DNA of 64,000 nt from an uncultured Candidatus Entotheonella sp. GTDB taxonomy: Bacteria > Tectomicrobia > Entotheonellia > Entotheonellales > Entotheonellaceae. Each line of letters begins with the position of its first letter. Positions within the stretch are counted from its first letter, which is position 1. Below, one piece after another: positions 8,959-18,811 of the stretch. The translations under genes and the position numbers were made by a program. The stretch lies in assembly GCA_958295825.1 (NCBI GenBank), contig OY282375.1, positions 3,209,489-3,273,488 on the forward strand, in the 5' to 3' direction. The notes under the pieces are model-generated. The model saw only the letters and a program-made list of their open reading frames with translations. It was not told the origin of the DNA and did no database searches.

Positions 8959-9951
8959 GTGGCAGCAGCAGGGCGAGGGGTGCTGGTCGTTGGCGAGACC
9001 GTTAACGGGCATTTGAGTCCGACGACTGCCGGACTCCTGGCAGCCGGTCAGGCGTTGAAGCAAGACCTCGAAGGAGAATTGACGGCAGGACTGGTCGGGC
9101 ATGATTTGACGGCGGCCGCGGCAGAATCGCTGCAAGCCGGTGTCGAACGGGTCTACATCGTCGATGACGTACTGTTGCAGGACTTGCCGGTTGATTTGTG
9201 CTTGCACGCGCTGGCTGGGCTTTATCAGGCAACCACGCCGGAAGTCATCCTCTTTGCCCGTTCGCCCTGGGGTCGTGAATTGGCCCCGCGCCTGGCAGGT
9301 CGGCTGGGTGTCGGCCTGCTGCAGGATTGCCTGGAAGTGGGCATCGAGCCCGACAGTAGGCGTTTGACGGCGCTGCGTCCGGTATACGGCGGCAATTTTT
9401 TGGCCCGCGTACGGTGCGCCGCCTCCCCGCAAATAGCGGTCCTGCGTTCGCAGGCGTACGAGCCGCTGGCGCCGGACCCGGACCGGCAGGGTGAAGTCGT
9501 GGCCGTGCCGGTTGACCTCGACGTCTCGCAATCGCGGGTGCGGGTGGTGCGCCGTGTCCGGCATGAGCACCCCGGCGTCAGCTTGACGGAAGCCCGCGTT
9601 GTCACTTCGGGAGGCCGCGGACTTGGCGGCCCGGAACCGTTCCGCGATTTGGAAGAGCTGGCCGGCATGCTCGGGGCCGCGGTCGGCGCCTCGCGCGCCG
9701 CGGTAGACGCCGGCTGGGTTCCTGGCCATTGGCAAGTTGGCCTCACCGGGGTCACGGTGACCCCGGAACTCTATCTCGCCTTCGGCATTTCCGGCGCCAG
9801 CCAGCACATGGCCGGGTGCTCGGGCGCTAAGGTGATCGTGGCGATCAACACGGACGCCGAGGCGCCGATCTTTCGAGAAGCGCGCTACGGCGTCGTTGCG
9901 GATTGGCAGGCAGTACTGCCGGCGTTCATGGAAGCCGTACGCAACTTGTAA
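8959..9951 (+). CDS. etfA: Electron transfer flavoprotein alpha subunit
   Basis: This 330-residue protein carries the FAD-binding C-terminal domain. It shows [15 protein letters not shown], then [18 protein letters not shown] and [20 protein letters not shown] with the [19 protein letters not shown] tail that cradles FAD. The N-terminal domain is typical of ETF-alpha. The start is GTG at 8959 with an AGGAG-like site upstream. It is the partner of the preceding EtfB and plausibly serves the TcuA-like dehydrogenase in the same operon. Confidence 0.92.
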   Translation: MAAAGRGVLVVGETVNGHLSPTTAGLLAAGQALKQDLEGELTAGLVGHDLTAAAAESLQAGVERVYIVDDVLLQDLPVDLCLHALAGLYQATTPEVILFARSPWGRELAPRLAGRLGVGLLQDCLEVGIEPDSRRLTALRPVYGGNFLARVRCAASPQIAVLRSQAYEPLAPDPDRQGEVVAVPVDLDVSQSRVRVVRRVRHEHPGVSLTEARVVTSGGRGLGGPEPFRDLEELAGMLGAAVGASRAAVDAGWVPGHWQVGLTGVTVTPELYLAFGISGASQHMAGCSGAKVIVAINTDAEAPIFREARYGVVADWQAVLPAFMEAVRNL

Positions 9952-9996
9952 AATCCCTCCTGGAGGGAGGGGTTTGTAGAGAGAGGTGACCACAAC

Positions 9997-10689
9997 GTGG
10001 AGATTCGTATTGGCAGCCTGTTGCGCGGTGCTCAGGAAGCCGTGGGAACGACGATCATTATTGACGTCTTTCGTGCCTTTACGACCGCGGCGGTGGCTTT
10101 TGCGCGCGGCGCCGAGAAAATCGTCCTGGTGGCGGAAGTCGAGGAGGCCCTGGCCTTACGTCGTCAGGGTGTCGGGCAACTCTGCATGGGGGAGGTCGCC
10201 GGCGTCAAACCGGACGCCTTTGACTACGGCAATTCGCCCCACGAACTCGAAAGCGTTGATCTGACCGGCAAAACGGTAATTCAGTCGACCCGTGCCGGCA
10301 CCGTCGGCGCCACCGCGGCATCGGCGGCCGAGAAACTTTACCTGGGATCGTTCGTCACCGCCGCGGCGACTGTACGGACCATCCAGCAGCAAATGCCCGA
10401 TCTGGTCAGCATTGTGGCGATGGGCTATGCCTCCAGGCAGCGCGCCGATGAAGATGAGCAATGTGCCCTGTACCTGCGCAACTGCCTGCAAGGCCGCCGG
10501 CCCGATCCCGATGCGGTTCGCCAGTTGGTACGCGTAGGCCACGAAGCCCAGAAGTACGACGATCCGACCCAGCCGCAATTCCATCCTCGGGATAAAGACC
10601 TCGCCTTGCACATCGACCGCTATGCCTTCGCCATTCCCGTCACCCGCGACAACAGCTTGCTGGTCGCCCGGCCGCAGCCGAGGCCGTGA
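9997..10689 (+). CDS. ComB-like 2-phosphosulfolactate phosphatase family protein
   Basis: The 230-residue product resembles ComB, a magnesium-dependent phosphatase of the coenzyme M pathway that is widespread in bacteria lacking that coenzyme. Typical features are IIIDVFRAFTTAAVAFARGA near residue 20, CMGEVAGVKPDAFDYGNSP and the block VIQSTRAGTVGATAA. The start is GTG at 9997 with GAGAGGTG upstream. It follows etfA by 45 bases on the same strand. No other coenzyme M genes are visible, so the physiological substrate is open. Confidence 0.75.
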   Translation: MEIRIGSLLRGAQEAVGTTIIIDVFRAFTTAAVAFARGAEKIVLVAEVEEALALRRQGVGQLCMGEVAGVKPDAFDYGNSPHELESVDLTGKTVIQSTRAGTVGATAASAAEKLYLGSFVTAAATVRTIQQQMPDLVSIVAMGYASRQRADEDEQCALYLRNCLQGRRPDPDAVRQLVRVGHEAQKYDDPTQPQFHPRDKDLALHIDRYAFAIPVTRDNSLLVARPQPRP

Positions 10690-10693
10690 GACC

Positions 10694-11578
10694 TTAACAT
10701 TTCGCAAATTCAACACCGCACCACTGCTCCCATAGAGTGGCCAGCGAGGCGTAATCCAGATTCTCCAGGCCGCTGGCGGCGGCAATCTCATACGGCGTGT
10801 GCGACGCCTGAATAGCGTATAGCGGCACGCCCAGTTGCTGGGCCACCTCCAGGGCCAAGGCGGAATCCTTGCGGGCATTGAGGACGGACATGCCGCCGTC
10901 GTAGTGCCCCTGCATCATGCGCTCGCAAACCCGATGAGTCAGCGGGCGTTTCAGTCCCTCCTCGCCTGCCAGCAGATCGACCAGGGTCGGCATGGGGATG
11001 TCCAGCTTGGCGGCCAGGGCGGCGGCTTCGATCAACACCACCATGACGGCGTGCATCACGGCGTTGTTCACTACCTTGGCGCCCATGCCGGCGCCGACCG
11101 GACCCAGGTGCATGATCTTCTTGGCCATGGGCGCGAGCACGGGCCGGGCCTGCTCCACATCCGCCGGCTCGCCGCCCACCAGGAAGGTGACCTGCCCGGC
11201 GGCCATCGCCGCGACCCCGCTGGCGATCGCTGCGTCCACGAAGCGCACTTGGCGTGCGCGGCACAGGCCATCCAGAGTTTGTGCCGTCTGGGGCGTGACC
11301 GTGCTCGTTTCAATGATGAGATCGGGCACCCGTTCCCATGCAAGGAGCTCGATCACCACGGCCTGCGAAATATCCGGGGCCGGCAGCGACAGGATGATCC
11401 GCCTGGCGCGGGCCGCCACTTCTGCCACTGAATCGACGCACTCAATCGCCAGCCCCTCCACTGCCTGGCGGCGGTTCGGGTCGCGGTCGTAGGCGACCAG
11501 CGGCAGTTTCCCCGATAGGGCCGTGGCAAGCGCCGAACCGGCGTTGCCGAGGGCGATGATGCCGACCGCATCTGACAT
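10694..11578 (-). CDS. NAD(P)-dependent beta-hydroxyacid dehydrogenase (3-hydroxyisobutyrate dehydrogenase-like)
   Basis: This 294-residue enzyme has a Rossmann N-terminus (GIIALGNAGSALATAL), the substrate-binding region FVDAAIASGVAAMAAGQVTF and the catalytic-lysine helix GAKVVNNAVMHA. These place it with 3-hydroxyisobutyrate dehydrogenase, tartronate semialdehyde reductase and related enzymes. One deviation is IALGNAG in place of the more usual IGLGxMG. The ATG at 11578 has AAAGGAG upstream. It converges with the ComB-like gene, 4 bases away, and is divergent from the amidohydrolase. Exact substrate unknown. Confidence 0.8.
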   Translation of the reverse strand: MSDAVGIIALGNAGSALATALSGKLPLVAYDRDPNRRQAVEGLAIECVDSVAEVAARARRIILSLPAPDISQAVVIELLAWERVPDLIIETSTVTPQTAQTLDGLCRARQVRFVDAAIASGVAAMAAGQVTFLVGGEPADVEQARPVLAPMAKKIMHLGPVGAGMGAKVVNNAVMHAVMVVLIEAAALAAKLDIPMPTLVDLLAGEEGLKRPLTHRVCERMMQGHYDGGMSVLNARKDSALALEVAQQLGVPLYAIQASHTPYEIAAASGLENLDYASLATLWEQWCGVEFAKC

Positions 11579-11771
11579 GACGTACTCCTTTCCTTGCATG
11601 GAATCACCCCTTGCGGCGCCGCGTCACGCGTTTTGCTACCCGCCGCGCCGCCGCATTGACTCGCTGCTGGGCTTTGTTTACCATTCCCGGCCAATTTTGT
11701 GAAACCCCAAGCCTTGAGCGCTGGCCTGCGACAGGTCGGCCCGGCAACTATTGCGCGCACAGGAGAAAGCG

Positions 11772-12914
11772 ATGGCCGCCTTCAATCTCATCTCAGCCGA
11801 TTCCCACATCGTTGAGCCGCCCGATCTTTACGAAACCCGAATCGAGCCGAAATTCAGGGACGCGGCCCCGCGTCTGGAACGGCATCGCACTCGCCAGGGC
11901 CGGGAATACGACGCTTGGTATCTTAACGGCATGCGTTGCGGTACGGTGGGCTCCGTCATTCAGGCCGGCAAGCGCTTCGAGGAACCCGGCTCGCTGGATT
12001 TTCTGGGCGTGTGGGAAGATGTGAAGAAAGCGGCTTACGAGCCGCATGCGATGATCGAGGAATTGGAAGTCGACGGGGTATGGGGCGCCTGCCTACAGCC
12101 GAGCCAAGGGCTCTTCTGGTACCGCATTGACGACAGCGTCCTGCTGACGGCTCTGTGCCGCGCCTACAACGATTGGATAGCCGATTTTTGCAATGCCGAT
12201 CCCAAACGGCTCAAGGGCGTCGCCATGCTGAACGTCGACGACGTCGATGAAGCCTGTTACGAACTGGAGCGGTGTGCCAAGATGGGCTTGGTCGGTGCCT
12301 TCATCCCGGTTTATCCGCTGCCGGATCGGCCTTACCGGCACGCCATTTACGACCGCCTGTGGTGGACCGCCCAGGACGCCAACATGCCGTTGATGCTGCA
12401 CATCGGCACCAACCGGGGCGGCATTCCTGGTTGCGAATTCACCATCGACATCAATGAAATCACCGCCGCCGGGTTTGCGACCATGGACCATTGGGTGCGT
12501 TACTCGCTCACTGCCATGATCTTTGCCGGCGTGTTCGAGCGCTACCCACGCCTGAAGGTCGGCTCGGTGGAACACGAGACCGCCTGGGTGCCCCACTGGC
12601 TGCAGCAAATGGATTTTACGTACCGCGAACGGCCCCTCATCAACCAGCGCTGGCGGTCGCGCGAGGGCATGCTGCCCAGCGATTATTGGCAGCGCAACAT
12701 GTTCGTGGAGTTCATGGAAGACGAGATCGGCATCCGCTTGCGCGACCTGATCGGCACGGACAACATGCTGTGGGGCAATGACTTTCCACACGCGGAATCG
12801 ACGTGGCCGCGCTCGCAGCAGTTTCTCGACCGCATCTTTGCTGATGCCCCTCAAGAGGCACGGCGCAAGATTACGGCCGATAATGCCGCCAAGATGTTCG
12901 GTTTCAATGGTTAG
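11772..12914 (+). CDS. Amidohydrolase-2 family metal-dependent hydrolase/decarboxylase
   Basis: This 380-residue TIM-barrel protein belongs to the amidohydrolase 2 (ACMSD/LigW-like) family. ISADSHIVEPPDLYETR has DxH in place of the usual metal-binding HxH. MLHIGTNRG supplies the mid-barrel histidine, SVEHETAWVPHWLQQMD a later block, and MLWGNDFPHAESTWP the catalytic Asp region near the C-terminus. Members hydrolyse or decarboxylate aromatic or cyclic carboxylic acids. The ATG at 11772 has an AGGAGA site 7 bases before it. The gene is divergent from the dehydrogenase and probably belongs to the same catabolic neighbourhood. Confidence 0.8.
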   Translation: MAAFNLISADSHIVEPPDLYETRIEPKFRDAAPRLERHRTRQGREYDAWYLNGMRCGTVGSVIQAGKRFEEPGSLDFLGVWEDVKKAAYEPHAMIEELEVDGVWGACLQPSQGLFWYRIDDSVLLTALCRAYNDWIADFCNADPKRLKGVAMLNVDDVDEACYELERCAKMGLVGAFIPVYPLPDRPYRHAIYDRLWWTAQDANMPLMLHIGTNRGGIPGCEFTIDINEITAAGFATMDHWVRYSLTAMIFAGVFERYPRLKVGSVEHETAWVPHWLQQMDFTYRERPLINQRWRSREGMLPSDYWQRNMFVEFMEDEIGIRLRDLIGTDNMLWGNDFPHAESTWPRSQQFLDRIFADAPQEARRKITADNAAKMFGFNG

Positions 12915-13267
12915 ACATGAAAGGAAAGTGACGCTCGGCAGGGCTTTCGCGCTGTTGAGCGAGACGGTGGTTTGCTGTGGCGCCTGGAGCAGATTAAATC
13001 GGCGCATGCCTTCAGCCTGTGCCACCGTGCGGAGGGTAATGTTCGCTACTGATGGGGCGACGAAGATACCGGTCAGGATGTAGAAGAAGTCGAGCATGTC
13101 ACCGAAACGATTGTTGACCTGTTCGAAGCACTCATCCATACGCTCCTCGAGTTGATGACTCGTACTTTCAATTCGGTCAACATCTCCCGGTCCGCTGGAT
13201 GAAACCGTCGGCTGCCGGGATCAGGCCGACAACAACCAAGTACTCACCGCGTACTCCTCGCTGGCTG
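12915..13267 (-). pseudogene. Intergenic stretch with possible remnant of a coiled-coil/membrane protein
   Basis: No intact gene fits here. On the minus strand an open frame from about 13200 reads DRIESTSHQLEERMDECF then EQVNNRFGDMLDFFYI and a hydrophobic segment TGIFVAPSVANITL. That is a short coiled coil followed by a transmembrane helix. No start codon with a ribosome site is seen and the frame runs on antisense to the amidohydrolase. It loosely resembles the small coiled-coil proteins at the right of the window. It is offered only as a possible relic. Confidence 0.3.
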
Positions 13268-13750
13268 CTACGCCTCCTGCAAGTCGATGCGCCACACGCC
13301 GTCCGTCATCCAACACGCCTTGCAAGGGGCTCCCGGCTGCTTGGAAAGGCGGAAGACGTAGCCCACCCGCCGGCCGTTGGCCACCGTCAGAATCACGGTT
13401 TGGGTCGCCTCAGAACCCTGGATGTCGACCTGCCCGAAGTGTGCGACTTTGTGGTATAAAAACGGGCGGTACGTGGGGTCATAAAGTAGCCGGATGAAAC
13501 GCCACAGGGGGCCGGTAACCCGTTTGTTTGCCGGGGAAGCAAACCGGAACGCCACCTCGATGCCGGCGTTCCGGTACGGCGTGTCGTTATTGGCGAGGGC
13601 TTGAACCTGTATGCGGACAACGTCTGCCGGGCCGTAATCGGGGCCGGGAAACGCGCCGTGGCTTGTTGACTGCGCTGGTGACGCATTGGTCAGAGCCAGA
13701 AAGGCGCCCGTCGCTGCTGCGAATACCAGCCAAGGTTGTCTTCTCAGCAC
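13268..13750 (-). CDS. Secreted DUF4864-family protein
   Basis: The 160-residue product has an N-terminal signal peptide (hydrophobic residues about 6-24, possible cleavage after SPAQS) and then a DUF4864-like domain. Visible marks are VQALANNDTPYRNAGIEVAF, FRFASPANKRVTGPL and a C-terminal PCKACWMTDGVWRIDLQEA, in which CW(x)n-GVWR is typical. The fold is NTF2-like and the function unknown. It is probably periplasmic. It is divergent from hisS across about 140 bases. Confidence 0.7.
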   Translation of the reverse strand: MLRRQPWLVFAAATGAFLALTNASPAQSTSHGAFPGPDYGPADVVRIQVQALANNDTPYRNAGIEVAFRFASPANKRVTGPLWRFIRLLYDPTYRPFLYHKVAHFGQVDIQGSEATQTVILTVANGRRVGYVFRLSKQPGAPCKACWMTDGVWRIDLQEA

Positions 13751-13891
13751 GGTCGGGCCTCCTTTAACGTGTCCTGAACCGCAGACTCCGTATATATCCT
13801 AAACACCGGCGCTTATGCAAACACCGGTTGCCGGCCTTATAATGCAGCCCTGCCAACCCAGTCCAGCCGTCCAATCCAAAAGGGAAAATTC

Positions 13892-15256
13892 ATGGTCAGC
13901 ACCAAGCCGCCGAGCGGTATGCGGGATTACTTGCCGGAAGTCGTTCGCAAGCGCCGCCACGTCATCGCAAAGGTAGAACGCATCTTCCAGCAGTACGGGT
14001 TCCTGCCCTTGGAAACCCCTGCGCTGGAGAATCTGACGACGCTGCTCGGCAAGTACGGAGCCGAGGGCGACCAGTTGTTGTACCGCATTCTGCATCGCGG
14101 CGACAAGCTGACCCGCGCCTTGGCCCAAGAGGGGGCGCAGCCGGCCGACTTGGCGGAGTTAGGGTTACGTTACGACCTGACGGTTCCATTGGCGCGCGTC
14201 GTGGCCCAATACGGGCACCAGCTTCCCCGCTTCTTCAAACGCTACCAAATTCAGCCGGTGTGGCGTGCCGACCGCCCCGCCAAGGGCCGTTTCCGTGAGT
14301 TTTATCAATGTGACGCGGACGTTACCGGCACTCGGTCCCTGATCGCCGAAGCCGAGGTGCTGAACGCCGTCAGCGACGTGCTGCAGGCTCTTGGCTTTCG
14401 CAACTGTGCCATCGCCATCAACCACCGGGTGCTGTTGCGCAGTATGATTGAGGTCGCCGGATTGGCACCGGATCAGGAAGAAACCGCCTTGGTGGCCATC
14501 GACAAGCTGGACAAAATCGGTGCGGACGGGGTACAGGACGAACTCGTGGAGCGCGGCATTCCGGCGACGGCAGCGCGTCACCTGCTGGATTGTACCGTCG
14601 TGTCCGAGGGAAGCGACAACGCCCGGCGGATCAAGGAGTTGCGCGATCTTCTTCCCCTGGCGCCTGCCCAACAAGCCTTGGATGATCTCGAAAATCTTTT
14701 CTGTCTTACCGCCGAAGCGTCCAGCGCCCCGCTACTGCGGCTAATGCCGGGGTTGGCGCGTGGTTTGAGCTATTACACGGGGCCTATCTTCGAAATCGTC
14801 TCCAGCAACTTCAGCGGCTCGCTGGGCGGCGGCGGGCGATACGATAATCTGGTTGGCATGTTCAGCGGCAAGCAGGTCCCGGCGGTCGGCTTCTCACTCG
14901 GCCTTGAGCGCATTCTTCTGCTCATGGACGAACACGGCTTGTTCCCGGCTTTGCCCATCTCTGCCGACGTGATGATCTGTCCGTTGCCCGGGACGCCGTT
15001 AGCGCCCGTTGTCGGACTGGCGTCGCGGCTGCGCCAAGGTGGCGTCAGGGTTGAGTTGTACCCGGAAAAGGCCAAGTTGGGTCGCCAACTCGCCACGGTG
15101 GACGACTTGCAGATACCCTACGCCCTGATCATTGGTTCCGATGAGCTCGCCCAGCAGGAATACACCCTGAAGCATCTGGCCTCCGGTGTGCAACAACAAC
15201 TGAATGAAGTCGGTTTGCTAGACGCGCTCTCTAGGATTCCCAATTCCACCCCGTAG
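13892..15256 (+). CDS. hisS: Histidyl-tRNA synthetase
   Basis: This 454-residue class II synthetase charges tRNA-His. It begins PPSGMRDYLPE, has ELGLRYDLTVPLARVVA as motif 1/ATP region, and RFFKRYQIQPVWRADRP with KGRFREFYQCDADV as motif 2. The HisA block LARGLSYYTGPIFE is followed by GGGGRYDNL and a motif-3 GFSLGLERIL. A HisRS anticodon-binding domain fills the C-terminus. The KRYQIQPVWRADRP form of motif 2 differs from the RYERPQ form of E. coli HisRS, so this is another HisRS subtype. It stands alone as a single-gene unit. Confidence 0.93.
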   Translation: MVSTKPPSGMRDYLPEVVRKRRHVIAKVERIFQQYGFLPLETPALENLTTLLGKYGAEGDQLLYRILHRGDKLTRALAQEGAQPADLAELGLRYDLTVPLARVVAQYGHQLPRFFKRYQIQPVWRADRPAKGRFREFYQCDADVTGTRSLIAEAEVLNAVSDVLQALGFRNCAIAINHRVLLRSMIEVAGLAPDQEETALVAIDKLDKIGADGVQDELVERGIPATAARHLLDCTVVSEGSDNARRIKELRDLLPLAPAQQALDDLENLFCLTAEASSAPLLRLMPGLARGLSYYTGPIFEIVSSNFSGSLGGGGRYDNLVGMFSGKQVPAVGFSLGLERILLLMDEHGLFPALPISADVMICPLPGTPLAPVVGLASRLRQGGVRVELYPEKAKLGRQLATVDDLQIPYALIIGSDELAQQEYTLKHLASGVQQQLNEVGLLDALSRIPNSTP

Positions 15257-15288
15257 CCGAAAACCAGCCCTCCAGCGATATCAGCGTT

Positions 15289-16809
15289 CTACGCCTCGCC
15301 TTTGGTGTTCTGTTTCCACCAGTGCCAGCCCAGGGTCAAGCCGAACACCAGCAGCACCACGTTGATCAGGGTTAGCAGGTAAGCCACGGGCGGGATCGGT
15401 ATGCCAGCGATAAACTCAACTCTGCCGGGCGGCATGAGCGCCGGGCTCGGTTGTGCGGGCGACGCCGGGGATGGGGGCGGCCCCCCTTGCACCATCTGCT
15501 CAACCCGTCGGGTGAGACGATTCTCTAAATCCTGCAGCGATACTTGAAGTTCCATCGGACTCACGAACGGGGCCGTTCCTTGGGGTTCCTGAACGGGCGC
15601 CAAACGGCGCAACAGGCGATTTTCCAAATTTCCCAGGAGCAATTTCAACTCCTGCGTGCTGACAAAGGACGACTCCCCGTCAGTGGGCAGTCGCACCACT
15701 TGCGGGGGGGCAATCGCAGCGGCGCTGTCATCGGGAACGGGTTGCTCGGGCGGGGGAGCCACTTCAGCCACTTGAGGTATCGCGGGGGACTGAAGCACTA
15801 TGGAAGCAGTACTGTCGTCAGGGACAGGCGCCTCGGGCGGGATTTCCGCCTCGTCTACTTGGGTTGTTACAACGGGTTGCGGGACCTGGGCATCGACGGG
15901 TTCTTCAGGAGTCTCCGCAGCGGGTTCTGGTTCCACTGCGGCCAGTTCCGCTGTCATGTCGAACGCCTGCTCGGCGGTGGTCACAAGCCGTCGTCGCCAA
16001 GCCTGCCACTGGCTGTGGATGATCTGCTGGGACGCTTCCTTATTCATGCCGCCCAGCCGCTCGGCAAAATCCCCCGGTATTTCCAGATAGGCTCCGACCT
16101 GTAAGCCATGTAGATTCCCGCGCACAAACTCCCCGTGATTCAAAGACCAGAGCAGCACGACCGCCTGCCAACTCTGCTCTTTGGGAACATCGAGCTTGCT
16201 GACGATGTTGTACATCGTTTCGCCCCGCCGGATGGGTCCATAGAGATCGGGCAAATCGGGTTGTGCTTCAACGCGTGGCAGCGTGGGCGGGATGACGGGT
16301 TCGGGTGTCGTTGCAGGAGGCGGGGAAGAAGCGGTTGGCTGCGGGGATGGGCTTGGGTCAGCGTTAGCCTGACGGACGACCGGCCGCACGACGGCGGTCT
16401 GTTGCGCCTCAGGGGTCGCCGACTCGGTCAGCTCGACGTGGTAATTGCGTACAATGGTCAGCTTTCCCAAGCGCACCAGCACGAGCAGGTCAAAAGCTTC
16501 GTCCGTGATCGGCACGTTCGAGAAAATGCGTACCGTATCCTGCTTATCAGGGGCCAGAATGACATGCACGTGTTCGAGCATGGGCGCGCGTTGGAGTTCC
16601 TCAAGCTGGTAATCCTGCGAGGTTCCAAGCAATGGCTCGAGTTCCCGGTCGCGTTCGTGGGGCTCCAGAACGAGAGGCACTTCGGCGCGGAATGGCTCAT
16701 TTGCGGCGCTCTGCACATCAATTTCTCCGACCGAGAACGCCAGCAGGTCGCCAGCCAAGCCAACGCAGACGGCAATCACGACGAGTCCCGCCCAGAAGTT
16801 CCTTGTCAT
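15289..16809 (-). CDS. FimV/HubP-like LysM protein
   Basis: This 506-residue protein has a signal peptide (residues about 5-25). The FimV N-terminal domain follows, with SVGEIDVQSAANEPFRAEVP, then a proline-rich linker and a LysM-like segment (YGPIRRGETMYNIVSKL, ending VGAYLEIPGDFA). A long acidic/proline-rich low-complexity region carries two copies of a short motif (about LKLLLGNLENRLLRRL and LQVSLQDLENRLTRRV). A C-terminal transmembrane helix PPVAYLLTLINVVLLVFGL is present. FimV/HubP proteins organise the cell pole and type IV pili through peptidoglycan binding. The ATG at 16809 has AAGGAA upstream; an earlier in-frame Met at 16923 lacks support. Confidence 0.7.
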   Translation of the reverse strand: MTRNFWAGLVVIAVCVGLAGDLLAFSVGEIDVQSAANEPFRAEVPLVLEPHERDRELEPLLGTSQDYQLEELQRAPMLEHVHVILAPDKQDTVRIFSNVPITDEAFDLLVLVRLGKLTIVRNYHVELTESATPEAQQTAVVRPVVRQANADPSPSPQPTASSPPPATTPEPVIPPTLPRVEAQPDLPDLYGPIRRGETMYNIVSKLDVPKEQSWQAVVLLWSLNHGEFVRGNLHGLQVGAYLEIPGDFAERLGGMNKEASQQIIHSQWQAWRRRLVTTAEQAFDMTAELAAVEPEPAAETPEEPVDAQVPQPVVTTQVDEAEIPPEAPVPDDSTASIVLQSPAIPQVAEVAPPPEQPVPDDSAAAIAPPQVVRLPTDGESSFVSTQELKLLLGNLENRLLRRLAPVQEPQGTAPFVSPMELQVSLQDLENRLTRRVEQMVQGGPPPSPASPAQPSPALMPPGRVEFIAGIPIPPVAYLLTLINVVLLVFGLTLGWHWWKQNTKGEA

Positions 16810-16983
16810 CCAGTATTCCTTCACGTCATCACACCTTTCTGTGGCCCGATAGCGATTCACGGCCTTGCTGCGCCGGCCCCGCACGGCGTAAATTAGGCTG
16901 CCTTGCCCATCAGAGACGTCCAACCGGCCCGGGCCCCTGTCCTCGGCGCATATTCAAGGGACCGCCGAACTGCTGGAGTTACC

Positions 16984-18747
16984 ATGCTCAACGCACCCGA
17001 ACCACTGCATTATACGTTGCAATTCCCGGCTCCTCATACCCACTACGTCGAGGTGGCTATGACGATTCCCACGGGCAGGCGGCCCGCCGTCGACCTCCGC
17101 ATGGCCGTGTGGACGCCCGGCTCCTATCTTGTTCGGGAATACGCCCGCCACGTCGAAGCCGTGGAAGCCCAGGCCATTGACGGCCCGCCTCTATCCATCG
17201 AGAAAATCAGCAAGAACCGCTGGCGCGTCGACGCTGGCGGTGCGGATCCGGTGCGCGTCACCTACCGCGTCTACTGCCGCGAAATGTCCGTTCGCACCAA
17301 CTGGGTTGAGTCCGATTTCGCCCTGCTTAATGGCGCCCCAACGTTCCTGACCCTCATGGAGGACTGGGCCAGACCTCATGACGTCCAACTGATCCTGCCG
17401 CCAAACTGGGCAACGATCATGACCGGCCTGCCCGCCAGGCCCGAGCTCGGTGAACATAGCTATCGCGCCGCCGATTTCGACACGCTCGTCGATACACCCA
17501 TCCTCGCCGGCAATCCTGCCGTCCACACGTTCGAGGTTGACGGCAAGCCGCACTATCTGGTCAACGAGGGTGAGGCCGGCGTGTGGGACGGCCCGCGCTC
17601 GGCGACGGACACGGAAAAAATCGTGCACGCCCATTGGCGCATGTGGGGTGGGCGCCTGCCCTATGACCAATATCTCTTCCTGAATCTGCTCACGCAGGCC
17701 GGTGGCGGTCTCGAACACCATAATTCCACCGTGTTGATGACCAACCGTTGGAACACCCGCGCCCGCGGTGCCTATCTCGATTGGCTACGATTGGTGAGCC
17801 ACGAATACTTCCACGTCTGGAACGTCAAGCGGCTGCGTCCGGTGGAATTGGGGCCTTTTGATTATGAGCGCGAAGTATATACCAAAAACCTGTGGATCGC
17901 CGAAGGCGTCACGGCCTACTACACCGAACTGGGCGTGCGGCGCGCTGGGCTGTGCAGCGATACGGAATTCCTCGACGGCCTTTCCGGCCTGATCCGGCGC
18001 TTGCAGACCACCCCTGGGCGGCTCGTCCATCCCTTGGAAATGGCCTCGTACGACGCCTGGGTCAAGCTCTATCGCAGCGACGAGAATTCGCCCAACACCA
18101 CCATCAGCTACTACACCAAGGGCGCCGTCGTCGCCTTTCTGCTGGACGCCAAGATCCGCGCCGCCACGGACGGCTGCAAGAGTCTCGATGATGTACTGCG
18201 GCTGGCTTACGCGCGCTATTCAGGGGCACGGGGTTTCACCCGTGAAGAATTCCGCGCCGTGGCGCAAGAGGTGGCGAAAATACCCCTGCACGATTGGTTC
18301 GTCAGCACGCTGGAAACCACGGTGGAACTGGACTACACGGAGGCCTTGAATTGGCTGGGGCTGCGCTTTGCCTCGGCTGAGGCGGCTTGCGCGGCGGGAG
18401 GCTGGACTGGCCTGGAGACGCGCGTCGCTCAGGACCGTCTACTGGTTTCGCAGGTGCGGCGCGAAACGCCAGGCTGGCACGCCGCCTTTAACGTTGACGA
18501 CGAGATCCTGGCCATTAACGACGATCGCGTGCTACCAGACCAATGGAAAACGCGGCTCAAGCAGTATCAAACCGGCGACCGCGTTTCCGTGCTCATTGCC
18601 CGCCGTGGCCGCCTGCGGCGGCTCGATATCGTCCTTGAAGCCGAACCGCCGAATGTCTGGAAACTGGAACCGTATCCCGACGCCAGCGACGCTCAGTTGG
18701 TTCGCAGGGCTGCTTGGCTGGCTGGCCCGGCGCCGCTACCAAGTTGA
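16984..18747 (+). CDS. M61-family glycyl aminopeptidase with PDZ domain
   Basis: The 587-residue protein matches M61 metallopeptidases: an N-terminal beta domain with RMAVWTPGSYLVREYARHV, a gluzincin core with zinc motif VSHEYFHVWNVKRLRP, and the downstream glutamate in LWIAEGVTAYYTELGVRR. GGGLEHHNSTVLMTNRW is the family exopeptidase-site block. The last ~120 residues form a PDZ-like domain (AAFNVDDEILAINDDRV). No signal peptide is seen, so it is probably cytosolic. Known members release N-terminal glycine, alanine or acidic residues. The ATG at 16984 was chosen by family alignment; an upstream open frame to 16903 is unlikely. Confidence 0.88.
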   Translation: MLNAPEPLHYTLQFPAPHTHYVEVAMTIPTGRRPAVDLRMAVWTPGSYLVREYARHVEAVEAQAIDGPPLSIEKISKNRWRVDAGGADPVRVTYRVYCREMSVRTNWVESDFALLNGAPTFLTLMEDWARPHDVQLILPPNWATIMTGLPARPELGEHSYRAADFDTLVDTPILAGNPAVHTFEVDGKPHYLVNEGEAGVWDGPRSATDTEKIVHAHWRMWGGRLPYDQYLFLNLLTQAGGGLEHHNSTVLMTNRWNTRARGAYLDWLRLVSHEYFHVWNVKRLRPVELGPFDYEREVYTKNLWIAEGVTAYYTELGVRRAGLCSDTEFLDGLSGLIRRLQTTPGRLVHPLEMASYDAWVKLYRSDENSPNTTISYYTKGAVVAFLLDAKIRAATDGCKSLDDVLRLAYARYSGARGFTREEFRAVAQEVAKIPLHDWFVSTLETTVELDYTEALNWLGLRFASAEAACAAGGWTGLETRVAQDRLLVSQVRRETPGWHAAFNVDDEILAINDDRVLPDQWKTRLKQYQTGDRVSVLIARRGRLRRLDIVLEAEPPNVWKLEPYPDASDAQLVRRAAWLAGPAPLPS

Positions 18748-18811
18748 GAGCCTCAACACGATTCCCGTTTTTGTCACAAATATTGGTGAAGCGTTTCTTC
18801 CAGGAGCCGGC

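Noticed and set aside
12093-13139. 348-codon minus-strand frame
   Set aside because: Most of it is antisense to the amidohydrolase. Only the part beyond 12915 could be a relic and is listed as such.
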